64,000 nucleotides of DNA from Microbacterium sp. CBA3102. GTDB taxonomy: Bacteria > Actinomycetota > Actinomycetes > Actinomycetales > Microbacteriaceae. Shown piece after piece: positions 38,997 to 47,480 of the stretch. A model generated the notes under the pieces. It made no database searches and was not told the origin of the DNA. It worked only from the letters and a program-made list of their open reading frames with translations. The position numbers and the translations under genes are program-made. Position 1 is the first letter of the stretch; each line of letters begins with the position of its first letter. The stretch spans positions 3,162,001 through 3,226,000 of the forward strand of contig NZ_CP042412.1 in the NCBI RefSeq assembly GCF_007954505.1, given 5' to 3'.

Positions 38997-40706
38997 ATGA
39001 AGCAGTACAAGCTGATGGGAGCGCTGGCACTCACCGGCGCTTTCGCACTCGCGCTCAGCGGGTGCGCTGCCGGCAACAGCGGCAGTGGCGACAATGGCGA
39101 CAACGGCGAGAAGACCGACGTCGAGATGGCGGACTACAACCCGCAGCCTCGCGAGAACCTCCAGGAGGGTGGCGAGGTCAACTTCGCGATCCGTGAGGTG
39201 CCGCCGCAGCTGAACGCCTTCAACAGTGACGGCAGCGCCGACACCGCACGCATCGCCGCGTGGTACACGCCGCAGCTGATCCTGATGGAGCCGGACGGCA
39301 CGCAGTACAAGAACGACAACTACCTCGACGAGTGGAAGAACGAAGTCAAGGATGGCAAGACGGTCCTGACCTTCACGTTCACCGACGAGGCCCACTGGAA
39401 CGATGGCACGGACATGGACTGGACCGCCATCGACGCCACGTGGAAGGCCAACCGCTCCTACGACGAGGGCTTCAACCCGAACGCCACCGACGGCTACAAG
39501 GACATCGAGTCCGTCGAGCAGGGCGACACCGCCAAGACGGCGATCGTCACCTTCAAGGGCGAGTTCGCCTGGCCGCAGATGCCCTTCAACGGTGGCGTCA
39601 TCCACCCGGCACTCGCAGACCCGGACACCTTCAACGAAGCGATGATCGAGAACCCGCACCCGGAGTGGGGCGCCGGTCCCTACACGGTCGACGAGTATGA
39701 CGCGACCAAGGGCTACATCTCGTTCAAGCCGAACCCCGAGTGGTGGGGCGACGCTCCGCTGCTCGACAAGGTCACCATGACGGGTATGGACGGCCAGGCC
39801 GGCGTCAACGCCTTCAAGAACGGCGAGGTCGACATGGTGGAGACGGGCTCCCAGGAGCTCATCGACCAGGTCAAGGACGTCGACGGCGCCAAGGTCTACC
39901 GCGCGCAGCAGACGGCCAACACGATTCTGCAGGTCGACTCCTCCAAGCCGCAGTTCGAGGACGTCAAGGTCCGCGAGGCGTTCTTCAAGGCCATCAACAT
40001 CGACCAGCAGAAGCAGATCGCGTGGAACGGCCTCGGCTATGAAGAGGACCCGGCCGGCTCGCTGACCCTGTTCTCGTTCCAGCCCGGCTACACCGACTCG
40101 ATGAAGGCCGCAGGCTGGGAGTTCGATGTCGAGGGCGCCAAGAAGCTGCTCGACGAGGCCGGCTGGACCGAGGGTTCGGACGGCATCCGTGAGAAGGACG
40201 GCGTGAAGCTCTCGGTGGTCTACCCCATCTGGAACGACACGGCCACCTCGAAGGCTCTCGCACAGTCGCTGCAGGCGCAGGAGAAGGAGGTCGGCATCGA
40301 CGTCCAGGTCGAGGTCCGTCCCGCCAGCCAGTTCTCTGAGGACTACACCTCGAAGAACTGGGATGTCTCCGGTCTCCGCTTCACCTCGTCCGACCCGTTC
40401 GGTGCCGCCTGGTTCTGCCAGCTGTACTGCTCGGACTCGGGTCTCAACCTGTCGGGTGTCGGTGACGCCGAACTCGACGCCGAGATCAAGGACAAGGTCG
40501 AGTCGCAGTCCGACCCCGAGGCTCAGACCGCTGCCGCGATGGAGCTCGAGCCCGAGATCTACAAGCGCTGGGGCCTGATCCCGCTGTACAACGGCCCGCA
40601 GATCTACACGGTCCAGGAAGGCCTCGCCAACCTGACGCCGGAGCCCTACGTGGGTCTCGACCTGTTCGGCATCCAGCCCGTCGAGAACGTCGGCTGGGAG
40701 AAGTAA
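38997..40706 (+). CDS. Peptide-binding lipoprotein of the ABC transporter (SBP family 5)
   Basis: A 569-aa extracellular solute-binding protein of the DppA/OppA family. The N-terminus is a lipoprotein signal with lipobox ALSGC (Cys 23), then a Gly/Ser/Asp linker. Later segments LTFTFTDEAHWNDGTDMDW and GAGPYTVDEYD are typical of the family. AAAGGAG lies 4-5 bases before the ATG. It lies 116 bp after the ATPase gene and so may have its own promoter, which would allow the receptor to be made in excess. It ends at a strong hairpin terminator. Confidence 0.93.
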   Translation: MKQYKLMGALALTGAFALALSGCAAGNSGSGDNGDNGEKTDVEMADYNPQPRENLQEGGEVNFAIREVPPQLNAFNSDGSADTARIAAWYTPQLILMEPDGTQYKNDNYLDEWKNEVKDGKTVLTFTFTDEAHWNDGTDMDWTAIDATWKANRSYDEGFNPNATDGYKDIESVEQGDTAKTAIVTFKGEFAWPQMPFNGGVIHPALADPDTFNEAMIENPHPEWGAGPYTVDEYDATKGYISFKPNPEWWGDAPLLDKVTMTGMDGQAGVNAFKNGEVDMVETGSQELIDQVKDVDGAKVYRAQQTANTILQVDSSKPQFEDVKVREAFFKAINIDQQKQIAWNGLGYEEDPAGSLTLFSFQPGYTDSMKAAGWEFDVEGAKKLLDEAGWTEGSDGIREKDGVKLSVVYPIWNDTATSKALAQSLQAQEKEVGIDVQVEVRPASQFSEDYTSKNWDVSGLRFTSSDPFGAAWFCQLYCSDSGLNLSGVGDAELDAEIKDKVESQSDPEAQTAAAMELEPEIYKRWGLIPLYNGPQIYTVQEGLANLTPEPYVGLDLFGIQPVENVGWEK

Positions 40707-40729
40707 CATCCTCTGACGTTCGCATCGAA

Positions 40730-40767
40730 GCGGGGCCGGTGGTTCATTCACCGGCCCCGCTTTCTTT
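40730..40767 (+). terminator. Intrinsic terminator of the peptide ABC operon
   Basis: A 12-bp perfect stem GCGGGGCCGGTG with its complement around the loop GTTCATT, followed by TTTCTTT. It lies 24 bp after the binding-protein gene. Confidence 0.92.
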
Positions 40768-40778
40768 ATGCTGTTCGC

Positions 40779-41510
40779 GTGAGCACCCAGATCGTCCTCG
40801 TGCACGGTATCCGCACGTCCGCGACGATGTGGCGCGCACAGACCACGTATCTCGACGAGCAGGAGTATGCGTCGACCGCGGTCGATCTCCCCGGGCACGG
40901 GAGCCGCATGGAAGAGGACTTCACGCTGCACGAAGCGCTCCACACGATCGATGCCGCCGTACGTGCGGCAGCGGAGAAGGGCCCCGTCGTGCTCGTGGGG
41001 CATTCGATGGGCGGGCTGCTGTGTCTCGCCTACGTCGGCGGGGCACAGCGACCGCCGGTGGCCGCTCTCGTCGCGGCGTCGTGCACCTCGCTCCCCCACG
41101 GTGCGGGACTCCGCGCCTATCGCCTCTTCGCCCGGGCCGTCGACTCGCTGCCTGATCGCGGTATGTGGCTGACCGGTCGCGTCCTCGAGGCCACCATCCC
41201 CACGGAGACCAGATCCGACTTCGCCGCCGGTGGATATGCACTGGACATGCAGGACACGGCGCTGCGCAGCCTCGCCGCACTGGACATCGCCGCCGCCGTC
41301 CCCCGGATCACGGTCCCGCTCTGGTTCGTGAACGGGCAGTACGACCAGCTGCGTCTGAACGAGTCCTTGTTCCGACGTCTCGCGCCCCATGCGGAGCTCC
41401 TCATCGTGCCCCGCACGACGCACCTGGTCACGGCGATGCGGCCACGGGTCTTCAACGCCGTGCTGCAGCTGGCCATCGCGACGGTGGAAGAGGAGCAGCC
41501 CGGCTCATGA
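40779..41510 (+). CDS. Alpha/beta-hydrolase
   Basis: A 243-aa hydrolase: oxyanion-side motif VLVHGIRTSATMW, DLPGHG, nucleophile elbow VGHSMGG, catalytic Asp in VNGQYDQLR and His in VPRTTHLV. The size and lack of a cap domain leave substrate unknown. A TATGCT box (40767-40772) ends 7 bases before the GTG start, so this gene is probably leaderless, and its -10 box overlaps the T run of the preceding terminator. It overlaps the end of the convergent MFS gene by 6 bases. Confidence 0.85.
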   Translation: MSTQIVLVHGIRTSATMWRAQTTYLDEQEYASTAVDLPGHGSRMEEDFTLHEALHTIDAAVRAAAEKGPVVLVGHSMGGLLCLAYVGGAQRPPVAALVAASCTSLPHGAGLRAYRLFARAVDSLPDRGMWLTGRVLEATIPTETRSDFAAGGYALDMQDTALRSLAALDIAAAVPRITVPLWFVNGQYDQLRLNESLFRRLAPHAELLIVPRTTHLVTAMRPRVFNAVLQLAIATVEEEQPGS

Positions 41511-42740
41511 GCGCGACGGCTGGCGCGCGAACGCGGTGAGCAGTCCTCCCACCAGCGACAGCAGGGCAGCAGCGACGAAGACGAGCCAGAAGCCGCCGAC
41601 GAGAGCGACCAGTGCCGCACCGAGCACCGGTCCGATCAGCTGTCCCAGGGCTGCGGTGACGTTGACGATCCCGAGGTCCCTGGCGTGATCCTGTGCGTCA
41701 GGGAGCAGGTCGGCCGCGAACGCGAGACCGACCGTCGAGAAGGCTCCGTACCCCAATCCCATGAGAGCCGCGGCCACCATGGTCATCTCGAACGTGGGCA
41801 CCAGGGCGATCGCCACGCCCGAGGCCGCCTGGACGACGGTTGCGGCGACGGTGAGCGTGCGCCTGTTCCCTGTCCGGTCCGACACGATGCCGGTGACCAC
41901 GGAAGCGAGCACGACGAACACGGTGTACACCACGATCAGCAGCAGGAGATTGTCCTGAGCGGCAGCGGTCGGCTGACCGAGACCATGCAAGAGGAAGAAG
42001 AGGAACAGCGCGGTGCCGAGAGCATTGCCGACGTTCGTCACGAGGCGTCCCGAGAGCATCCAAGCGAAGTCGCGGTCGCGGAGGGAGGCGAGCGGTCGGC
42101 GTCCGCCAGGTTTCGGCCGCAGCGCCTCGGTACTCGGCGGGTCGGGCAGCAGCAGGGCCGCACCGGTGCCGACGACGGCGATCACCGCGGCGAGCAGCAG
42201 ATAGCCGGCGCGGACGTCGAGCCCGAGCAGTACCACCAGTCCGACACCGAGCACGATGCCCACCGCCTGACTCGATCCCACCGCTGCGGACGCCGCGCCG
42301 CGCTGCGTCGAGGGCAGCTGGTCGGCGATGAGCGCCGTGAAAGCTGCGGAGGAGACGGCGACGCCGATCGACACACCGACCCAGCCCGCGCCCACGGCCC
42401 AGGGTCCCTCGGCGAAACCGGTGAGGATGAGACACACGGCGGTGAGCAGAACGCCCCCGAGGGCCCAGGGGCGTCGGCGGTGGCGTCCCGCGGCCGCACG
42501 ATCAGAGAGCGCCCCGGCGGCGGGACCCGCGACGATACCGGCGAGTCCCCCGATCCCGAGGACGAGCCCCGAAGACACCACGCCGCGGATCCAGTCGTCT
42601 TCGGGAGTGTCGAGCTGCAGAGGAAGCAGCAGTTGCACGGGGGTGAGCTGCACCGTCCAGATCGCGAGCCACGCCAGCGTGAACACCGACATCCATCGTG
42701 CGCCCGCCTTGACCGTGCGGGGGCCGGAGACGCCGGTCAC
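41505..42740 (-). CDS. MFS transporter
   Basis: A 411-aa major-facilitator carrier with about twelve hydrophobic segments and the cytoplasmic-loop motif ALSDRAAAGRHRRRPWALGG between helices 2 and 3, which is like that of GPH/sugar-type and drug-efflux MFS proteins. The GTG start at 42740 overlaps the beta-glucosidase stop (GTGA), so the two are co-translated; a role in bringing in a glucoside is plausible but not shown. The longer open frame upstream overlaps the glucosidase gene and was discarded. Confidence 0.88.
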   Translation of the reverse strand: MTGVSGPRTVKAGARWMSVFTLAWLAIWTVQLTPVQLLLPLQLDTPEDDWIRGVVSSGLVLGIGGLAGIVAGPAAGALSDRAAAGRHRRRPWALGGVLLTAVCLILTGFAEGPWAVGAGWVGVSIGVAVSSAAFTALIADQLPSTQRGAASAAVGSSQAVGIVLGVGLVVLLGLDVRAGYLLLAAVIAVVGTGAALLLPDPPSTEALRPKPGGRRPLASLRDRDFAWMLSGRLVTNVGNALGTALFLFFLLHGLGQPTAAAQDNLLLLIVVYTVFVVLASVVTGIVSDRTGNRRTLTVAATVVQAASGVAIALVPTFEMTMVAAALMGLGYGAFSTVGLAFAADLLPDAQDHARDLGIVNVTAALGQLIGPVLGAALVALVGGFWLVFVAAALLSLVGGLLTAFARQPSRS

Positions 42741-44110
42741 CGCGCCTCCTCCGCGGCGATGGAAGCCGCCCGCGACCGCGCGATGAGGTCGCGATACCAC
42801 TCGTACGACGCTTTGGGTGTGCGCTCGCCCGTCTCGAAGTCCACGTGCACCAATCCGAACCGTTGGGTGTACCCGTCGGCCCACTCCCAGTTGTCCAGGA
42901 GCGACCACACCGTGTACTCCTCGACGGGCACCCCGGCGTCGATCGCCTCGCCAACCGCCGCGATGTGACCTGAGAGATAGTCGATGCGATCGGTGTCGTC
43001 CACGAGCGCAGCCCGCTCGGGCTCAGGGAAGGACGCCCCGTTCTCTCCGATGATCACGGGCGGGAGATGCGGATGCCGCGTGTGCAGGTCGATCAGCAGA
43101 TCGCGCAGGGCACCGGGCATGATGGGCCACTCGGGTCCGAAGCCGGTGACGGGGACGCCGGGGGTCGGCACGATGTCGAACGGTATCGGGCTTCCCTCCG
43201 CCGCAGCGGTGACCGTCGTGGGGTTGTAGAAGTTGATGCCGTAGAAGTCGATCGACCGTGCGATCTCCTCCAGATCCCCGTCGCGCACGGGCAGCGGTGG
43301 CAGCCCGAGTGCCTCGAGATCCGGATAGTGGCCGGCGAGGAGCGGTTCGCTGAAAACGCGGTTGTGGATCACGCCGTACACGGCGGCGGCCTGGTGGTCC
43401 TCGGCGGTGTCGCGGAGCGGGAGGACCCAGGTGTGATTGTTCACGAGGCCGACGGAGGCGGCGCCGTGGCCGTGCAGCACCGTAGCCGCACGGGCGTGCG
43501 CGAGGAGCTGATGGTGGGCGGTGGGCAGGGCGCCGAAGAGCAGTTCCTTCCCGGGAGCGAGCGCGCCGACCGCATACCCCTGCAACGTCGTCATCGCCGG
43601 CTCGTTGAGCGTGTACCACTGCTCGACGCGATCGCCGAGACAGGCGGCGACGATGGTCGCGTAGTCGGCGAAGCGCTCGGCCGTGTCGCGCTGGAGCCAG
43701 CCACCGTCGGCCTCGACCTCGCTGGGCATCTCCCAATGGAACAGGGTCGGAAACGGTGCGACCCCGGCCTCGAGCAAGTGGTCAACCAGCCGGGAGTAAT
43801 GGTCGAGCGCCGCGCGGTCCCCCGAGCCCCGACCTCCGGGTTGCACGCGTGCCCACGGGATGGAGAACCGGTAACGGTCGAGGCCCAGCCCCGCGGCGAG
43901 GGCCACGTCGGACTCCGGTCGTCGGTAGCTGTCACATGCAGGGTCCGCCGTCGACCCGTCGATGATCGCGCCCGGCCGTTCGAGGAAGTCGTCCCAGATG
44001 GAGCGCCCGGTCGACCCCGTGGGACGGGCCCCCTCGATCTGGAAGGCCGAGGTCGCTGCGGACCAACGGAGCCCGACGGGCACAGACGGACGATCACGTG
44101 CAGGGATCAT
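42737..44110 (-). CDS. GH1 beta-glucosidase
   Basis: A 457-aa glycoside hydrolase family 1 enzyme without a signal peptide. The acid/base motif TLNEPAM and the nucleophile motif VIIGENGAS are both intact; the N-terminus has WSAATSAFQIEGA, and RYRFSIPWARVQP and HWEMPSEVEADGGW are family blocks. It cleaves beta-glucosides in the cytoplasm. The ATG at 44110 has AAGGAG 4 bases upstream; a start at 44125 is less likely. No LacI-type regulator is adjacent. Confidence 0.94.
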   Translation of the reverse strand: MIPARDRPSVPVGLRWSAATSAFQIEGARPTGSTGRSIWDDFLERPGAIIDGSTADPACDSYRRPESDVALAAGLGLDRYRFSIPWARVQPGGRGSGDRAALDHYSRLVDHLLEAGVAPFPTLFHWEMPSEVEADGGWLQRDTAERFADYATIVAACLGDRVEQWYTLNEPAMTTLQGYAVGALAPGKELLFGALPTAHHQLLAHARAATVLHGHGAASVGLVNNHTWVLPLRDTAEDHQAAAVYGVIHNRVFSEPLLAGHYPDLEALGLPPLPVRDGDLEEIARSIDFYGINFYNPTTVTAAAEGSPIPFDIVPTPGVPVTGFGPEWPIMPGALRDLLIDLHTRHPHLPPVIIGENGASFPEPERAALVDDTDRIDYLSGHIAAVGEAIDAGVPVEEYTVWSLLDNWEWADGYTQRFGLVHVDFETGERTPKASYEWYRDLIARSRAASIAAEEAR

Positions 44111-44224
44111 GGGGCTCCTTGACATCGATGTCGGGACAGTGATGATTCTGCACCCGGTACCATCGATTGCGCGACCGAGTTTCGCATTCTGCTCGCCGTT
44201 TCGCGCGAGCGCCCCGTCTGCTGG

Positions 44225-44230
44225 TAGACT
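44225..44230 (+). promoter_or_regulatory. -10 box of the rpsT promoter
   Basis: TAGACT, about 100 bases ahead of the rpsT GTG. Unlike most genes here, rpsT has a true 5' leader. In it GCAGCAG (44274-44280) pairs with CTGCTGC (44288-44294), which may be part of the autoregulatory leader expected for S20. Confidence 0.5.
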
Positions 44231-44332
44231 CGACTCTTGGCTTGCGTGTGGGTTCTTCCCTCACGACCGCTGTGCAGCAGCCCTCTTCTGCTGCCGGCAT
44301 TCCGAACACTCCTGTACAGAAAGCGTCCACAC

Positions 44333-44593
44333 GTGGCAAACATCAAGTCGCAGATCAAGCGCAACAAGACCAACGCGAAGGCACACGAGCGCAACAAGGC
44401 CGTGAAGAGCGAGCTCAAGACCCTCATCCGCTCCACCCGCACGGCAGTCACCGCCGGCGACAAGGCAGCAGCCGAGGCCGGCCTGAAGAAGGCTTCCGTC
44501 AAGCTCGACAAGGCCGTCAGCAAGGGTGTCCTGCACAAGAACCAGGCGTCGAACCGCAAGTCGTCGCTCGCCAAGCAGGTCGCTTCCCTCTGA
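44333..44593 (+). CDS. rpsT: 30S ribosomal protein S20
   Basis: An 86-aa, strongly basic helical protein (begins [20 protein letters not shown]) that binds 16S rRNA. The start is a GTG, as is common for S20, where start-codon choice limits expression. It is divergent from the glucosidase gene and convergent with holA; holA-rpsT adjacency is standard for actinobacteria. Confidence 0.98.
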   Translation: MANIKSQIKRNKTNAKAHERNKAVKSELKTLIRSTRTAVTAGDKAAAEAGLKKASVKLDKAVSKGVLHKNQASNRKSSLAKQVASL

Positions 44594-44609
44594 GCCGAAG
44601 CTTCTCAGG

Positions 44610-44645
44610 AAGGCCCGTCCCGTTCATCGGGGCGGGCCTTCTTCG
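44610..44645. terminator. rpsT terminator
   Basis: A 13-bp stem (AAGGCCCGTCCCG with its partner, one G-T pair) around the loop TTCAT, followed by TTCTTCG. It lies 16 bp after the rpsT stop and could also serve holA from the other side. Confidence 0.88.
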
Positions 44646-44692
44646 TCCCCTCGGGTTCGAGGCCCCCGCGGGATCGAGAAAGCGGGGGACGG

Positions 44693-45730
44693 TTACTCGC
44701 CGAAGGGCTGGCGCGTGGCGATCACGGTGACCATGCGCTCCAGGGCGAAGATCGGGTCGCGGGCCGCTCCTTTGACCTCACCATCGGCTCGGGCGGTCGC
44801 CTGGATGGCCATCCCGAGAGAGCGCTCGTTCCAGCCGGCCAGGTCGCGGCGGGCACGATCGACCTGCCAATCCTTCATCCCCAGGCGCTGCGCGAGCTGT
44901 CGGCTGGGCTCGCGGTTGCCTGCCACGCGCGCCATCGTCCGGAGCTTCATTGCGAAGGCGGCGACCATCGGCACCGGGTCGGCGCCGGACGACAGCGCGT
45001 GCCGGAGCGCGACGAGCGCTTCGCCGTAGCGGCCGGCGATGGCCGTATCCGCGACGACGAACGCCGAGACCTCGACGCGACCGCCGTAGTACTTCGTGAC
45101 GATCTCTTCCGAGATGTCTCCGTCGACGTCGCCGATGAGCTGCTGGCAGGCCGCCGCCAGTTCGGTCAGGTCGTCCGCGAACGCGGAGACAAGCGCACGC
45201 AGGGCTGCCGGCGCGATGCGCTTCTTGGCCGCCCGGAACTCTCCGGCGGCGAAGTCCACTCGGTCGCTGTCGCGCTTTACGGCCGGGCACGCGATCTCGA
45301 TGCCTCCGCCGGTACCGGTGCGAAGAGCGTCGAGCAGCTTCTTGCCACGCACGCTGGCGCCCGTGTGGCGAAGGATGACCGTCGCCCCCTCCTGGGGGTT
45401 GCCGAGGTACGACACGGCCTCCTGGATGAAGGCGTCGGAGCACTTCTCGACACCCGAGACGCGCACCAGTCGCGGTTCTCCGAACAGCGAGGGAGAAGTG
45501 AGGGACAGCAGTGCGCCCGGGGCGTAGTCGTCGGCCCGCACGTCACTGACTTCGAGTGCAGGATCTTCCGCGCGCAGGTAGTCGCGCACGCCGGCGATCG
45601 CACGCTCTGCGCACACCTCTTCCGGCCCCGAGACGAGCACGATCGGCGCGGGGTGCGGTTCTCGCCACGACACCTGCGGGATCTTGGTGGGCTTCGCACC
45701 ACTGCGAGAGGGGGTACGCGAAGCTGCCAT
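44693..45730 (-). CDS. holA: DNA polymerase III subunit delta
   Basis: Opens the sliding clamp as part of the clamp loader. The product is 345 aa with the N-terminal segment IVLVSGPEEVCAERAIAGVRDYL, the strand LVRVSGVEK, and the C-terminal helical collar. Its order after comEC on the same strand is the usual one, so holA is probably transcribed from the com locus; loss of that promoter by the insertion in comEC could change its expression. Confidence 0.93.
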   Translation of the reverse strand: MAASRTPSRSGAKPTKIPQVSWREPHPAPIVLVSGPEEVCAERAIAGVRDYLRAEDPALEVSDVRADDYAPGALLSLTSPSLFGEPRLVRVSGVEKCSDAFIQEAVSYLGNPQEGATVILRHTGASVRGKKLLDALRTGTGGGIEIACPAVKRDSDRVDFAAGEFRAAKKRIAPAALRALVSAFADDLTELAAACQQLIGDVDGDISEEIVTKYYGGRVEVSAFVVADTAIAGRYGEALVALRHALSSGADPVPMVAAFAMKLRTMARVAGNREPSRQLAQRLGMKDWQVDRARRDLAGWNERSLGMAIQATARADGEVKGAARDPIFALERMVTVIATRQPFGE

Positions 45731-45778
45731 GGGTCCAGCCTACCGGCGCTCACCGACACCGCCCGGCTGGCGTTCTCC

Positions 45779-47392
45779 TCACTCCTCACCTGCATGCTCC
45801 GTCCACACCTGCAGTTCGTCGCCGTGCACACCGAGCAGGATCCTCCCCTGCTGGTCCGTGCGCAGATCCTGCGCCCCGGTCGCTGTCAGAAGGTCGAGGG
45901 TCTCGCTACGCGGATGACCGTAGTCGTTGTCCGCACCGACACTGAACAACGCCACCCGGGCCCGAAGCGCCTCGTACAGGCCGGGGTCCTGATCCGCGCT
46001 GCCGTGATGGGCCACCTTGACCACGTCATACCCGCCGAGGTCTGCCGCACGCATCAGCAGGCGCTGGGAGGCCGCAGCGAGGTCTCCGAGGAACAGGGAT
46101 CGCGGCACTCCTCCCCCGTCGAACTCCATCACCACGCTGGCGTCATTGCCTGAGGGAAACACGGGAGACCCTCTCCGGGGCCAGAGGACACGCCACGTCG
46201 CCTCCCCGAGTTCGCCCCGCTGCCCTGCCCACGCCTCGTCGACACGGGCACCCCCGTCGAGGAGCACGGCGAGGAGGCGCCGCTCGGAATCCTCGGTGAC
46301 GGGTCCGTGCAGCACCGCGTCCACCCGACCGACGACGGCGGTGGTCCCGCCGACGTGGTCGAGGTCGAAATGTGTCAGGACGAGGAGGTCGATCCGCTCC
46401 ACCCCGAGAGACCGCAGACACGCTTCCAGCGGTTCCGGCGCCGGCCCGGTGTCGATCAGTGCGACGCGGTCGCCGGAGCGCACGATCAGCGCATCTCCTT
46501 GACCGACGTCGCACGCGGCGACGGACCATCCCTCCGGCGACGCCACGGTCGCGAGCGGACCGTCGAGGAGAATGCGGGCACCGGCGAGCGACGACACGAT
46601 GATGAGAACCGCCGCCGCGCCGCGCCGCAGGAACGCCATCGCACGCACGGTGGCCGGCCGGCGCGGAACATCAGCGGATCGGAGGAGGACGACCGACACG
46701 CACACGCTGACGAGTGCCACCAATGCCGCGCTGCCGATCCCCGCCGGAAGCAGCAGCTGCGCGTTCGGCAGTCGCGCCGTCGTCGTGGCGGTCGTCGCGA
46801 TCCAGGCGGCGGGAAGCCAGGACGCCGCTGTCAGCAGATCAGCGAGGAACGGCAACGGCGCAGCAAGACACGCCAACAGACCGATCACCGTGGCGATCGG
46901 TGCCGCCGGAGCGGCGAGGAGATTCGCAGCGACCCCGATCAGCGATTGCTGCTCTGCGAACAAGGCGATGATCGGCCCGCATGCCAGTTGCGCGGCGAGC
47001 GGGACCGCGATCGCCAGCGCCACCGTGTCGGGCATGACTGTCGCCAGCCCCCGGGCAAGAGGCGGGGCGAGCAGTATCAACGCCCCGGATGCCGCCACCG
47101 AGAGCGCGAAACCCGGTGACGTCGCGAGCCACGGATCGGCGAGGAGTATGCCCGCGGTGCACAGGGAGAGCATGCCCGCGCCCGCACTCGGACGACCCAG
47201 CAGCACGGTGAGCATCCCGATGGCCGCCATGACCGCTGCGCGGATGACGCTCGGCTCCGGGGTGACCAGCACGACGAACCCGGCCAAGCCCACGAGGGAG
47301 AGCGCGACGCGCAACGCGCGCCCTCCTCCGCACAACGCCGTCAGCCAGAAGAGCGCGACGACGACGATCGCGCAGTTCGCGCCGGATACAGT
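45779..47392 (-). pseudogene. comEC: ComEC/Rec2 DNA-uptake channel, 5' half removed by insertion
   Basis: About 538 codons of the C-terminal part remain. Visible are the second half of the Competence membrane domain (from SGANCAIVVVALFWLTALCG onward, including VTPEPSVIRAAVMAAIGML) and the complete metallo-beta-lactamase-like domain with LVLTHFDLDHVGG and KVAHHGSADQ. Reading upstream, the frame runs through codons for T-V-S-G-A-N-C and meets an in-frame TGA two codons further (47398-47396), in DNA that is no longer comEC. The N-terminal OB fold and first membrane helices are absent from the window. The remaining frame could start only at an internal TTG near 47335, so no working channel is expected. 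Confidence 0.88.
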
Positions 47393-47400
47393 TTGTCAAA
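47384..47400. other. Left junction of the integrated element (attL region)
   Basis: The comEC frame is intact up to the codons TCC-GTA-ACT read on the minus strand (47384-47392) and is foreign beyond that point. The junction therefore lies at about 47390-47398. The matching right junction with the rest of comEC is not in the window, so the core cannot be fixed. A large serine recombinase encoded 3.4 kb away is the likely integrase. Confidence 0.7.
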
Positions 47401-47480
47401 GAGGTGGGTAGCTAACCGGATGACGCTACCCCTGTGCCACCAAGGATGATGGGCGACACAGGAGCAGCGCTATCAGCTAC

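Noticed and set aside
36847..41423. Two very long antisense frames (690 and 822 codons) over the peptide ABC operon
   Set aside because: They mirror the ATPase and binding-protein genes, which have complete motifs and ribosome-binding sites on the plus strand.
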